A stretch of DNA of 64,000 nucleotides from Nannobrachium achirus. Lineage: Eukaryota; Chordata; Actinopteri; Myctophiformes; Myctophidae. Under the pieces are notes generated by a model. That model was not told the DNA's origin and did no database searches. It saw nothing but the letters and a program-made list of their open reading frames with translations. Below, piece after piece: positions 35,200 to 46,352 of the stretch. Both the position numbers and the translations under genes were made by a program. Each line of letters opens with the position of its first letter. Position 1 is the first letter of the stretch. The stretch spans positions 54,436,450-54,500,449 of the forward strand of contig OY997641.1 in the NCBI GenBank assembly GCA_963921795.1. The letters are read 5' to 3'.

Positions 35200-35600
35200 T
35201 ACTTAGCTATCGAAAAATAGCAGATATACAAGCTCACAGCGCGGCACAGAGTGCCGCACTGGGAGCTTGTAGATCTGCTATTTTTGAAAAGTTGTGAAAA
35301 TGTGTGCAAATCTTTGAATATAAGTATTTTTTAAGCGAACATTTGTAACTCAAATTTTGCTTCTGGGTGGGGGTCCCTGGAACTAAATATTTTGAGATGG
35401 GGGTCCGTGGCCACATACATATCATTTTGGGGGTCCTTCACATGAAAAGGTTTGAGCTCCACTGACATCGAAACATAGATTTTTCAAAAAACCTTAGAAA
35501 GATTTGAAATATTCAAAGATTTTCATGATTTTTCAAAAATAGCAGATCTACAAGCTCACAGCGCGGCACTCGTGTATCTGCTATTTTTCAATAGTTAAAG
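35200..35600. mobile_element. Double-hairpin element, third copy, damaged right hairpin
   Basis: The left hairpin is at 35213-35285 and the right at 35535-35588, which has lost its inner arm after GCGGCACTCG. The spacer is the same as in 23898-24478 and 53223-53811, including TTTGCTTCTGGGTGG and GAAACATAGA blocks. Confidence 0.8.
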
Positions 35601-36011
35601 CACAGGGGCCCCACAGTGAATCCTTGTACCCGGGCCCAGAATTTGGTGCGACACCCCTGGGAATGTGGAATGTAATGAATGAGCCATGGTCATTTCTCTG
35701 AGCCCAAGTTCTGTCCAACAGAGCAGCCAGTAGGAGGAGCTATGGAACACTAGGAGATGATGCAACTGTTACAGTACAACATGCAATCCTTCAACACAGC
35801 CACATTACTCAACCAAAACATTACTACCTCATTTTGAAGTGGTATGAGAATACCATTTTTTTTGTTTTTATTTTAAAAACTCAGAAGGACACTGTTCATT
35901 ACCACAACACAACAACAAAAAACATAAAGTGTGAACATTGACTTAAAGGAGTAGTTCACAAAAAAATAAAAAGAAAGCTTACAGTATTTCCCATCAATTA
36001 CACACTCCATG

Positions 36012-36207
36012 GGTGCCCGCTGGCCTGGTGGTCAAGGCGCATACCACATACTAGGCTATGATGCCTGCTCGCGTCGCCGGTTCGATTCCCGATCCGGACG
36101 ACCTTTGCCACATGTCATTCCCCATCTCTCTCCCCATCCCCTGTCGGTCTACTGTCCTATCAATAAAGGCATAAAAAGCCCAAAAACAAATCTTTAAAAA
36201 AAAAAAA
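36012..36207 (+). repeat. tRNA-derived SINE with perfect target duplication
   Basis: The head has GCTGGCCTGGTGGTCAAGGC (A box) and GGTTCGATTCCCG (B box). The tail has CTCTCTCCCCATCCCC and ATCAATAAAGGCATAAAAAG followed by poly-A. The 16-bp duplication AATTACACACTCCATG flanks it exactly (35996-36011 and 36208-36223), showing LINE-mediated, relatively recent insertion. Confidence 0.93.
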
Positions 36208-36223
36208 AATTACACACTCCATG

Positions 36224-38210
36224 AAGCCTTAAATTCATGGATATTTCTTTTGTTTTCGTTGAACTCCTAAGCCAATAAGTTGATGACCAGGTCATCGGTC
36301 AATAGGAGACTCGATCCACAGTAGACTCCGCTGGTCATCAAATTATTCGCCCAGGAATGCGACAAAATCATCTCCTTGACATGACTTCTGGTCACTCGGG
36401 ATCTTCTTATGTTCTTTTGTTCAAGTCTAGATAGGCGGTAGTAGAGGCTTCAGACCCCAGAGAAGCAGGCTGGATTACACGCAGTCCATGCTGGAGCTGT
36501 AAATGTATTCTCTTTGTTTGACACAGAGTAGGCTATCCGTCACTAAAGATGAATATTATGCATGCAGCGTTCCACTTTGACCAGTTATTGAAATGAAACG
36601 GCAATCTTTGACAAACAAGGAAGGCATTCAGCCGTGAGAAGTTCCCGCCTGAATTTCAGTAATGCATGATGATGCATGATGACGACATTATCTTATATTT
36701 ACAATGGGCTTATTGCCGCATCCCACTTCCAACCCCCTTTACATCGACTTCAACTCATAGGTAGTCGCATAGGTAGTCGTCGCATAGGTAGTCGGTAGTC
36801 GTCAGGACGTAAGGAATACCGCCCATAACCCTATGCCGTCCGCTCATTCGCTAAGCACAAGAGAGAGGAGGCAACAGGGGAGGGGGGGCGGGCAAGCGAG
36901 AGAGAGAGAGTGACATTTGACACCACTGTGTTTGCATGTGCGCTGCTGCTGCTGCCTCCACAGTGACTGCAGAGAAATAGCAGAGGCATAACAGTCACTT
37001 CTCTCCAGTGCGTCCGGTAGTTTTTTAGTAAAGAAGCGGGCGTGGACTCTAGATGTGAGCGGCCGAAGGCCGCGAACCTCTAGTACAGTACAACTGTGTC
37101 TGAGTGTCAGTGTCTGGCAAAAGAGAGCTCTGGCTGTGAGAGCCCCCATGCATGGGAACTCAGTTCACAGAACGCTGTTCTAGGCTACTGTCTGAACATC
37201 AAGCCTGTCTAAAGACTCAGGCACTTTAATGCAGTACACTGTACACACTATTTTGTTGTTGTCGGGCAGAACATATGTCCATATATATATATTTTTAATC
37301 CATGCCCTACAGTAGTTGCTAATACTACAGCGTCACACGAAAATATCAAAAATAGCAGATCTGCAAGTTCAAGGGGATAAAATCCTCCAATCATTGCTGG
37401 GGAAAACCTTATGCATATAGCTTCATGTATGGTAGGCTACAAGTATATCGTCGTTGTCGGGAGAAAACTTTTTATGTCCAAAACCGTTCGTTTTGTATTT
37501 ATAATTTGAAAATTGATCTAAACTAGTGAAAACAGCCGATCTACAAGCACTGCGAGGCGTTGTGTGCTTGTAGATCGGCTATTTTCACTAGTCCTGTGCG
37601 ACAGCCTTATGTGATGAAGCGGCCGCGGGGCTTTACTTTACGAAAAAACCTTCAAATTTGAAACTTGGAGATACAAGGTTTCTGCCCGACACTGACGATA
37701 TGCTCTTGCTGACTGACATTATAGTGGCCCGATTTCCACTCAGGTGTCAGTTATGTGTCACTTTATCTGATCTAAGATGCTGTTTTTAGAGGCACACTGT
37801 GTCTTTGAGTCTGGGTATGCTTTCTGACAACACAACAGGAGTTCAAGCAGTTCAACCTGGTTGAACTCGTTTTGTCTCCTGCTTGTCATCACTAGATCCC
37901 AAAATAAGCCCCTAAAAGTGTTGGTAGTCTGTGTGAGTGCGTGCGTGGCTGCGTGCGTGTTGGACTGGCAGCTGGCCTGCGTATTTGTTTTGTTTATTGT
38001 TTATAAGTGTGTGTGTGCGTGTGCGCGTGTGTGTGTGTGTGTGTGTGTGTGTCTATGTGTATGTGTGTGTCTGTGTCTTTATCTCAATTAATGTTGAACG
38101 TGTGGTTTGATTCCAGCCACGCAGTTCACGCTTGGGGCATCAACAATTACCGAGGTCATTATTGCTTTGCTCGTAACTAACAGGACTAGTCCTGTGATTT
38201 ATAAACCCTT
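36224..38210. other. Intergenic, no gene; further inverted-repeat fragments
   Basis: CTGTCGGGCAGAA-type element ends occur at about 37258-37275, 37455 and 37668-37690. A perfect hairpin-module copy is at 37522-37591 (arms CTAGTGAAAACAGCCGATCT). A 101-codon minus-strand frame at 36844-37149 has no recognised domain. Confidence 0.4.
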
Positions 38211-38541
38211 AAGCCCCTATCATAGTCCAATGTGAAGAGCTATCCACCGCAAACTTTAGGTGTAAAGCTATCCACCTAAAGTGAGAAAATAAGTGGACGC
38301 CATCATAGTCAGTCACGGTGAAGTCCTATTCACCGTGACTGACTGGTCCAGGTCGATCAATCAGTGAACGGGGTGAAGATCCTATCTGTCTGAAAGTAAA
38401 AACAGAGAGATGTGTCGGGACTCGCGGTGGAAAGCTCTTCACCGCGAGGAATGACGTAACGTTGTAGTTTTATGACTCAAAAAGACTACACTGCGGTGGA
38501 TAGCTCTTCACCGCAGTACCGACTCTGATAGGGGCTTTAGT
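38211..38541. mobile_element. MITE containing four similar short hairpins
   Basis: The terminal inverted repeats are AAGCCCCTATCATAGTC and GACTCTGATAGGGGCTT. Inside are four small stem-loops with related sequence: AGGTGTAAAGCTATCCACCT, GGTGAAGTCCTATTCACC, GCGGTGGAAAGCTCTTCACCGC-like and GCGGTGGATAGCTCTTC-ACCGC. No coding sequence is present. Confidence 0.8.
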
Positions 38542-38680
38542 CTGTTAGAGCAGGAAAACCCCGGCCGTTACGCTTTCAATAACAGACGTCTGGCCTCAGG
38601 ACCGGCTGCACCGACTGCACGCCAACCATGTGACGGCAAGGCTGAATATAATCATTTTTTGCTGCAGACTGAAGCCATAT

Positions 38681-38681
38681 G

Positions 38682-38766
<85 letters not shown>
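38681..38766. repeat. (GT)n microsatellite
   Basis: An 86-bp nearly pure GT run. It is followed by a 55-bp block (38788-38842) duplicated at 39243-39299. Confidence 0.97.
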
Positions 38767-38847
38767 TGTGGTGTGAGCACGTGGTGGCTCAGTCACAAAG
38801 AGAGTGAGTGAGAGGGACAGACACAACTGAAGATGTCCATATAGTCA

Positions 38848-39235
38848 GTGGTGGCAGAAGGACTCAAAGTGGAAATATCACACATGCTCTGATACAACTA
38901 AGTAAAAGGCCTGTTTTTCAAAATGTAAAAATTAAAGTCTTGACATCAAAATCTACTGTACTTAAAGTGCCTCAATTAGAAATAGGCTACTAATCTGTAA
39001 ATACCAGTTACCAGCTTGTAGATTGGCTGTTTTTGAACATCTAAAGTATAGACTAAAGGTTTTGTATTAACAATACAAATCTAGTAACTCAAGTTTTCAA
39101 ATAAGTGTAGTGAATTAAAAAGTACAATAACCTTTCCCCCCCCCCCCCAGACGTTAGTGGAGAAATCTACAAAAGAAGTTTAAACTATACAGTTTTTTGA
39201 GTAAACTTATTTTGTTACTTTCCACCACTGTTTGT
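38848..39235. mobile_element. hAT-like element (CAGTGGTGGCAGAAGG ends)
   Basis: It starts CAGTGGTGGCAGAAGGACTC and ends TTACTTTCCACCACTG. Its neighbours 38788-38842 and 39243-39299 are a diverged direct duplication (CACAAAGAGAG...GAAGATGTCCATA). No clean 8-bp duplication was read. A half hairpin is near 39012-39036 and a poly-C run at about 39137-39149. Confidence 0.65.
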
Positions 39236-39608
39236 GAGCACATGGGTCACTCACAAAGAGAGGGAGTGGTGGGACAAACAACAAGTGAAGATGTCCATAG
39301 CGAATGTAATGCTGCCTTTAGCAATTGATTATCACTTTGAAGTTGATTTCTTTTTTTGTTGATTGCCAGTAAACGGAACCAGCCAGGAAATACAGCGTGA
39401 AGTCATGTGTCCTGTCACATGATCAGAAAATAATGGCGATGAATAGTGCCTACTTCCCTAGGCCAGGAAATTATTATTACAGATGACACAATTACCTAGG
39501 GGAATCAGCAGCCCTTTTCCATGTACAGAATGACGTTTTTCATGGCCTCAGCACAGGCACGATGGGAAAAGAACTGGCCTCATGTTGCTGTCAGAATCAT
39601 GTAGCCCA

Positions 39609-39647
<39 letters not shown>

Positions 39648-40371
39648 GTACTTTGCCACACTCACACGCGTGTGTGTGCCAAGCACGCGCGCACACACAC
39701 ACACACGCGTGTGCGTGTGGCAAAGTACATAATTATGATCAAAAGCACATGGTGTTTAGAGTCCCTGTGATGACCTTTATCTACTGTATGCCCATGTTTT
39801 TAGTTTTATTTCCTTATTATTTTATTATGCTTTTAAAAGTTTCTTTCATTTTCACCTTATGTAAAACACTTTGAATTGCCTTTTTGCATGACATGTGCTA
39901 TACTATGCATATCGTCACTGTCAGGCAGAAACCTTGTATCATTGAATTTGCTGAATTTGAACCATGTTTATTTAATGTTTTGAAATGTACTCGTGAACCA
40001 TAAAAATCCCACAAATGTGTCCAGACCCACTGTTTGGGAAACAGCGCTATGCACTATACAGTGTCTTCTATTCTTGTTTTCCCAGTCAGCACAGTTACCA
40101 CTTTCCCACCAGGTCAGTAAGTTTATCTAATCCAGCCATGTGTCTTTGTTTTGGGTTTGTTTCCTCCTCCAGTAACTCAAACATCTGTCTGTATCATCAT
40201 ACACAAAGCTGAGGTCATGCTTCCGGGAAGGTGTGAGACTGCATGTTTGTTGTGAATATACTGTCTGTGTGATGGTGCATCACAAAAATCATCCTTTGAA
40301 TAGGACGTACATACTGTATATTGTTGGCCCACATTTCTTGTCTTATCATGCAGTACAGTGACTCAAGGATA

Positions 40372-40566
40372 GAGTGGCCACTTGGCAACCGGAAGGTTCC
40401 CAGTTTGATCCCCGGCTGGCCCAAAGTTAGTCTCAAAGTGTCCTTGAGCAAGATGCTGAATCCGCCATCTGTGTATGAATGTGTGGGTGAATGTAACGCA
40501 CGATCTATGTAAAGCGCTTTGTAATGCACTATCTATGTAAAGGATAAAGGTGCTATATAAAAGCAC
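40372..40566 (+). repeat. tRNA-derived SINE, fish HE1-like type
   Basis: It carries GGTTCCCAGTTTGATCCCCGG (B box), the conserved body CAAAGTGTCCTTGAGCAAGA and the 3' tail AAAGCGCTTTGTAATGCACT leading to GGTGCTATATAAAAG. A 5'-truncated relative is at 51508-51575. Confidence 0.8.
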
Positions 40567-40770
40567 CACAGTACACTTTAGTTAGATTCAAATGAATTGG
40601 GCAGCGGCTGAGTCAGTTTGTTTGTACACCGAACCAATTGCAATGTCCTTTGAAACTTTAAACTGGCCTCTGCAGAAGTAAAAGTACTTACCTCAGGGTC
40701 TGTGACTCTAACGTCAATTAAACAACAAAGAGAAAGTATGCAGCTCTTTTTGTTCTGCATATGCGTACTG

Positions 40771-40772
<2 letters not shown>

Positions 40773-40840
<68 letters not shown>
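40773..40840. repeat. (CT)n microsatellite
   Basis: A nearly pure CT run. The Ser-Leu open frames across it are artefacts. Confidence 0.97.
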
Positions 40841-40843
<3 letters not shown>

Positions 40844-41246
40844 CTCGCTCACCTTCCATTTCTCTCCTTTTCAGTTTTCATCTTTGGTGACAAGCTACAG
40901 TATATCTCAGTGTTGGACCACGTTTTCCAAAACAGTGTGGTGGGATCCACGTTTGGGTCGCGGAACCAATTCTTATGTGCCGCGAGTAAATATCCCCTTT
41001 TCTTGTCTTTTTTTCTCTCTTTTTTTAACGTTTAAACAAAGAAATCACAACTTTTTATCAATTAAAGAACTATTCCAAAAATGGATCATGAATAATAATT
41101 TAAAAAGAAATCAAATAATTTCCATAAATAAATGTAAAAACAGTATCACACGGCAAGTTCTGAAGTTTATTACACACATGACATGACCAAAAGATATGAG
41201 ACAAGGACAAGAACAGAATGAATAGGAATAGGACATGCATCTCCTA

Positions 41247-41969
41247 TCATTGTGCACAGACGTCAGTGTATCTGATAAAGTACCTGATGGTCATGTCAAT
41301 TTTGCTTTTGATCCATCTGAGGTAGTGCCTCACTCTGGTGTACACCCCAGGGTAGGTGTCCTTGCCACCAAACTTAGATCCACCACACAGCATGTTGTCA
41401 GTGAGCCTGCCAAAGTAGAAAAAACTGCACCAGGGGATGATTGGTATGTCCACAACACGTAGGACAACAGAGAGGTATAAACCGTGGTAATACGTCACAC
41501 CCCAGCCACTAGTCGTGCAAGAGGCGCCGTTCTTTATTGGTGGGGTGTTGTTATCAGGCAGCGGGACTGGCTTGACATAGTAGTTGAATTGCACCGATTC
41601 ATTTAACTTCACGAGCATGATGTCATTATTGAAGGTGTAGCGCTGATATGCATGGGTAAATATCTTGGAGACCGTGAAGACCTGCTCTCTGCCCTCTGAT
41701 ACCAAAAGGCTGTGCTCGCCCAACACCACCCTCTGCGGATGGGTGGTGGGCCTCCTGCAGTGGGCAGCAGTCACCACCCACCGCTCGTTGACCAGGGTCC
41801 CTCCACAGTAATGTATCCACAGACCTTCCTTCCTAAGATACTGCAGAGAAGCAACATATGGAATAGAGTGCGGCCGAACCTCCTGACCACCGATGATTGC
41901 ACGTGTCTCTGTCACAGAGAGAGAGAGAGACAAAAGGAGAAGCAACGAATACCTTATCGTCTGAACCAT
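41247..41969 (-). CDS. Intronless granzyme/mast-cell-protease-like S1A protein lacking the catalytic-serine segment
   Basis: The 240-residue single-exon frame has an N-terminal signal peptide (about residues 1-24, Leu/Ser-rich), then the zymogen junction IIGGQEVRPHSIPYVASLQ, typical of granzymes and mast-cell proteases. The HYCGGTLV block and catalytic His in VVTAAHC are present, as is the catalytic Asp in NNDIMLVKL. After MLCGGSKFGGKDT the sequence jumps to YPGVYTRV. Compared with the sister gene at 43012-43797, about 30 codons are missing in frame, including GDSGGP with the active serine. Serine proteases of this family usually have five exons, so a one-exon copy suggests retrotransposition before tandem duplication. 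A minus-strand AATAAA lies at 41166-41171. It is predicted inactive; whether this is a pseudogene or a kept non-catalytic protein is open. Confidence 0.85.
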   Translation of the reverse strand: MVQTIRYSLLLLLSLSLSVTETRAIIGGQEVRPHSIPYVASLQYLRKEGLWIHYCGGTLVNERWVVTAAHCRRPTTHPQRVVLGEHSLLVSEGREQVFTVSKIFTHAYQRYTFNNDIMLVKLNESVQFNYYVKPVPLPDNNTPPIKNGASCTTSGWGVTYYHGLYLSVVLRVVDIPIIPWCSFFYFGRLTDNMLCGGSKFGGKDTYPGVYTRVRHYLRWIKSKIDMTIRYFIRYTDVCAQ

Positions 41970-42104
41970 CTTTCACTCCACTATGATCCAAGTTGTAGGT
42001 TTGATTTCGGTTGACTCTTTGGTCCCTAGAGAGTCTCCCTCTAACTAAGAGTAGGGTTTGAGTTGAGTCAGGAGGGCGCAGAACAAGATGCCACCAGGCC
42101 GTAT

Positions 42105-42278
42105 CACCCTGCAATTTCTGAAGTTTATTACACACATAAGAGAATATATACAGTATAGGACACATGACGTGACCAAAAGATATGAGACAAGGACACGAAC
42201 AGAATGAATAGGAATAGAACATGCTGATGATAAAGTACTATTGTTGATGGTCATGGTATCAAGGGTATCAATTATGCT
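42105..42278 (-). pseudogene. 3' remnant of another protease array unit
   Basis: CTGAAGTTTATTACACACAT and the following ACCAAAAGATATGAGACAAG repeat the 3' flank of the 41247-41969 gene. A degraded version of its last codons follows (GATAAAGTAC, TGATGGTCATG). The rest of this unit is missing; an hAT element begins at 42279. Confidence 0.75.
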
Positions 42279-42787
42279 CAGTGGTGTAAGTAACTAAGTG
42301 CATGTACACAAATATTGTACTTAAGTACAATTTTGAGGTATTCTTTTATTCACAATTTGCAATAATTTTACCTCTACTCCATTATATTCATCATTGTATG
42401 AAAACTTTAGTTACTACTTTGTAGATTTTGATTATTATTACAAATCACACTATGACTATACACACAATAAAGTTTTTTTTAAACAACAAAACACACTAGC
42501 CACTTCAGCCGTGTATATATATATATATATATATTTCGGCCATTTGAAGATGCAACGCATTGTGAGCTTGTAGATTGGCTATTTTCAAAATATCTTTTAT
42601 ACATGTTGAACTTTGTGAAATGGGACATTCAGCACAATGAGTGCTTTTTCTTTTGGTACTTTAAGTATATTTTGATGCAGACACTTTTGTACTTTTGCTC
42701 AAATTAGGGAGTTCTACTTGTAACAGAGTATATCAACATTGCAGAACTGATACTTTTACCAACATGTGAGTACTTCTTCCATCACTG
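42279..42787. mobile_element. hAT element inserted in the protease array
   Basis: It starts CAGTGGTGTAAGTAAC and ends CTTCCATCACTG, with a perfect 8-bp duplication ATTATGCT (42271-42278, 42788-42795). A paralogous empty site without the insertion is visible at about 44699-44745 (GGGTATCTATTATGCTTGC). A half hairpin module is at about 42557-42593. Confidence 0.93.
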
Positions 42788-42804
42788 ATTATGCTTACAC
42801 AGAT

Positions 42805-42807
42805 GAG

Positions 42808-42890
<83 letters not shown>
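42805..42890. repeat. (TGAT)n microsatellite
   Basis: About 21 GATT units, immediately 3' of the 43012-43797 gene on its strand. The gene's likely polyadenylation signal (minus AATAAA, 42899-42904) abuts it. Confidence 0.96.
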
Positions 42891-42891
<1 letters not shown>

Positions 42892-43011
42892 CGAATACTT
42901 TATTTAACAGTTTGCAGAGACGGGTACAGGGAAATACAGTACAATACAAGGTCTGCTAAAATGATTTTTCCAAGAAAGCCTATGGCTTGTCTCCATTGGG
43001 GTACTGTGTAC

Positions 43012-43797
43012 TCAATTTATCGAAAAATTAATCACATCTTTGATCCAGAAGACGTAGTTCCTCACTTTGGTGTACACATCAGGGAAGTATGGGCTGGCAC
43101 AACCGATGCCCCAAGAGTCAATGCCCTCCAATTTCCCATTGCAGATAAGTGGACCACCCAAGTCACCGTGGCAGGTGCCCTTGCCACCATACCGAGATCC
43201 AGCACACAACATGTTGTCATTGATCATGTACAGGTAGTAATAATGACACCTGGGGATGACTTGTACGTCCACAGCACGTAAGACAGGAGAGAGGAGTCTG
43301 TTACTGTAGACATGCATCGCACCCCAGCCGCTCACTGTGCAAGAGGTGTGGTACTGTACTGGTGGGGTGTTTAGATCAGGCAGAATGATTGGCTGGACAA
43401 CGCTGTTGAGTTGCACCGATTCACTTAACTTCATGAGCATGATGTCATGATTGTGGGTGTAGATATTAAATCCACGGAAAAATATCTTGGAGACATTGAA
43501 GACCTGCTCAAAGCCCTCCTGTAGCCAAAGGTTGTGCTCGCCCAACACCACCCTCAGCATAGAGGCCGCGGGCTTCCAGCAGCGGGCAGCAGACAACACC
43601 CACTGGCTGTGGATCAGGGTCCCTCCACAGTAATGTTTCCACTCCCCGCCTTCGAATCCATACTGCAGAGAAGCCTGATATCTAATAGAGTATGGTGTAA
43701 CCTCTTGACCACCGATGGCGATGATTGCACATGTCTCTGTCACAGAGAGAGAGAGAGACAAAAGGAGCAGCAACGAATACCTTATTGTCTGAACCAT
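43012..43797 (-). CDS. Intronless granzyme/mast-cell-protease-like S1A pseudoprotease (His and Ser replaced)
   Basis: The 261-residue single-exon frame has the same 20-residue signal start as the sister gene. The fold is complete: HYCGGTLI, THNHDIMLMKL with the catalytic Asp, SCTVSGWG, MLCAGSRYGGKGTC, SWGIGCA and the C-terminal helix WIKDVINFS. Two triad positions are changed: His57 is Arg (VLSAARCW) and Ser195 is Leu (GDLGGP). A 6-bp duplication also changes the zymogen junction to AIIAIGGQEV, which would disturb the free Ile16 N-terminus. The position equivalent to residue 189 is Gly, as in granzyme-B-like enzymes. All paired cysteines remain, so a folded but non-catalytic secreted protein is plausible. 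A recently decayed gene is the alternative. Confidence 0.87.
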   Translation of the reverse strand: MVQTIRYSLLLLLSLSLSVTETCAIIAIGGQEVTPYSIRYQASLQYGFEGGEWKHYCGGTLIHSQWVLSAARCWKPAASMLRVVLGEHNLWLQEGFEQVFNVSKIFFRGFNIYTHNHDIMLMKLSESVQLNSVVQPIILPDLNTPPVQYHTSCTVSGWGAMHVYSNRLLSPVLRAVDVQVIPRCHYYYLYMINDNMLCAGSRYGGKGTCHGDLGGPLICNGKLEGIDSWGIGCASPYFPDVYTKVRNYVFWIKDVINFSIN

Positions 43798-43919
43798 CTT
43801 TCACTCCACTATGATCCAAGTTGTAGGTTTGATTTCAGTTGACTATTTGGTCCCTAGAGAGTCTCCCTCTAACTAAGAGTAGGGTTTGAGTTGAGTCAGG
43901 AGCTCGCAGAACAAGATGC

Positions 43920-44090
43920 CACCAGGCCGTATCACCCTGCAATTTCTGAAGTTTATTACACACACATAAGAGAATATATACAGTATAGGACACATGACGT
44001 GACCAAAAGATATGAGACAAGGACAAGAACAGAATGAATAGAACCTCATCATTGTGCACAGACGTCATGTCATGGTATCAAGGGTTATCA
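43920..44090 (-). pseudogene. 3' remnant of a fourth protease array unit
   Basis: AATTTCTGAAGTTTATTACA, the AGATATGAGACAAGGACAAG block and CATTGTGCACAGACGTCA match the 3' flank and last codons of the 41247-41969 gene. The coding body is missing. The spacing from the neighbouring gene's start is the same (about 140 bp) as for 42105-42278, indicating a head-to-tail array. Confidence 0.78.
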
Positions 44091-46316
44091 AAAGGCGCAC
44101 AGCAAACCGGTCCTTGTGACGTGCCAGCCAATGGAATACACATTAAATGATAAAATAGTATACAGTCGCACAGCTGCTGATGCAAATGTTATTGTGGACA
44201 CGGAGACATAAAAATAACCAACGTTTCAAACAGAACAAGCTGCCTTCTTCAGGGTAGCCATGGTATCAAGCAGGCATGTGCACACCTAGAGATCAAAGGG
44301 GGCTTGAGCCCCTGCCCTTTTATCAGTCTGTGAAAAGTGTCCTCTCCAGACCATGAAAGCAGTTTTCACTATGGTCAAATGGGCAAATGCCCTCTTTCCA
44401 TGCCATATCTGAAGGCTGCATTCAAGAGAATTGCCTTGTCCAAACCCTCCTTATCTTGAATGCAGCAACTTATGTTGAAATAATTGCCCCCTTGGTGTAG
44501 AAATCCATGCTGAACGCCACATCCCCAGTATGCACTTGATTATGCTTAGTTCAGTGTGGTATCAAGCACCGATAATAGACGACCTCCAAGCTCACAGCGT
44601 TGTGAGCTTGGAGGTCTGCTATTTTCAATATTTTCACAAAAAGGCCCTTTTAGACATTTCAGCCCCTGCCTCTCTAACATTCTCTGCATGTCCCTGGTAT
44701 CAAGGGTATCTATTATGCTTGCTTACGCAGATGAATGATTCACCTCGTGTATGTACTGGGTCAAGCAGATAAAGGTCATAATTCAGCAGATCTACTGGCC
44801 TCACAACACTTCACCTCGCACCAGCACTTCGCTTCGTACGGCTATCTGCTATTTTCAATAGTTTGGGGTGCGGGTAAACGTCTAATTTCTCTTTTGGGTC
44901 TTGAGCTGAAAAGTTTTGGGAACCACTGGACAAGAGAACTGAATACAAGTCTGTACCTCACTCTCAACCGACTGTATTGCTAATTCAATATATGCAAAGA
45001 TTTCCAAAATGTTCCTTTTTTCTTTTCAAAAATAGGAAAAAGTAAGCAATTTACCCCGAGTGAGAGGACATTATGCTCTCATAATGTCCGCAGTGAGGTT
45101 GTTATCGGACGAGGCGCAGCCGAGTCCGATAACAACCTCACTCAGGACATTATGAGAGCATAATGTCCGACCCCGAGTGGTAAATAGCTTTTCTACCACT
45201 TTTTCCCGTATACATGAAAGAAAACACATAGTTGTAACTTGCAAGGATCTTAAGTTACAATCATTATTGCCTATAAAACTTCCGCGAGACAGCAGATAGT
45301 TCCACAAACAACATCTTCTACTCACCAACAGATGGCGCCAACTCCATACTAATCCATGCGTCTAGCTTACAGCTAAGCTAACGTCAGTTAGAAGTACCGT
45401 TCCGGCCGTAAATAGAGGCTGTTCGCTTCCAGAAAGGCATAGGTTCAGAGAAAAGGGGCTTTAAAGTTGGCGGATTGCATTGGATCCAAATAAATCGGCG
45501 ACTATAGCATGCACGTTAGTAAACATAGGACCGTTGCCACCGTCATTTGTTGGTTGGGGGAAGTCCCCGGATGTACACTGAGGCGCATTGATCTCGGACA
45601 CACAACTTTGCGGCAGTTGTCCTCTGATAACCTCCGGAATTTAGCCAATCAGAATCCAGTATTTGAACACGTGACTCGAAAAAGTGGTAGAATAGAAAAT
45701 CACCTACCAATGCTATTTGTCATACGACTAAGTACATACTGTACATGATACATGTTGTGGATGTATGGATTAAGTGGTTAAAAAATCCATTCCTGGTCTC
45801 AGGACTCGGGACCTTCAAGTCGAAACGCTCCTTTAGATAGTATCATTGTCTGTGAAAACTCCTCCATACCGCTGATACCGGCAGTGTTGGTAAAAGAAGC
45901 ATTAAAAGGTTTTACTTTAATAAGGTATCAATACTGCAATGTAGAAATGCTCTCTTACAAGTACAAAAGTCCAGAATTCATTCAATTATTATTAGACAAA
46001 GTGATTAATGTGTGTTTTGTAATACTAATCCAAAACTACAAAGTAACTGACCAATGTTTTCTAATAGTACTTGGAGTAAAAACGTACAATGTTTGACTCT
46101 TGAGATAGTGAAATAAATGTAAACCTATAACAAATTGGAACTATAACTATTCCAGTAAATCTTTCCACCACACAACATTGCTGACACGTAACTGCCAACA
46201 CGGTGAGGTTGAAGGTCATTTGACCCAGGTCAAAGGTGACACTGAGGTCACAGCAGATGGGACTGTACCTCATTATGAGAGAGACCTCTGACAAAGTAGA
46301 TGTTGTCTTTCCAGTG

Positions 46317-46352
<36 letters not shown>

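Noticed and set aside
36012-36110. tRNA-like A and B boxes as a true tRNA gene (also 33001-33100 and 40372-40440)
   Set aside because: No acceptor stem pairs around the boxes; SINE tails and, for one copy, a perfect target duplication show retroposons.
36844-37149. 101-codon minus-strand frame
   Set aside because: No domain or signal was recognised; it sits in intergenic sequence with repeats.
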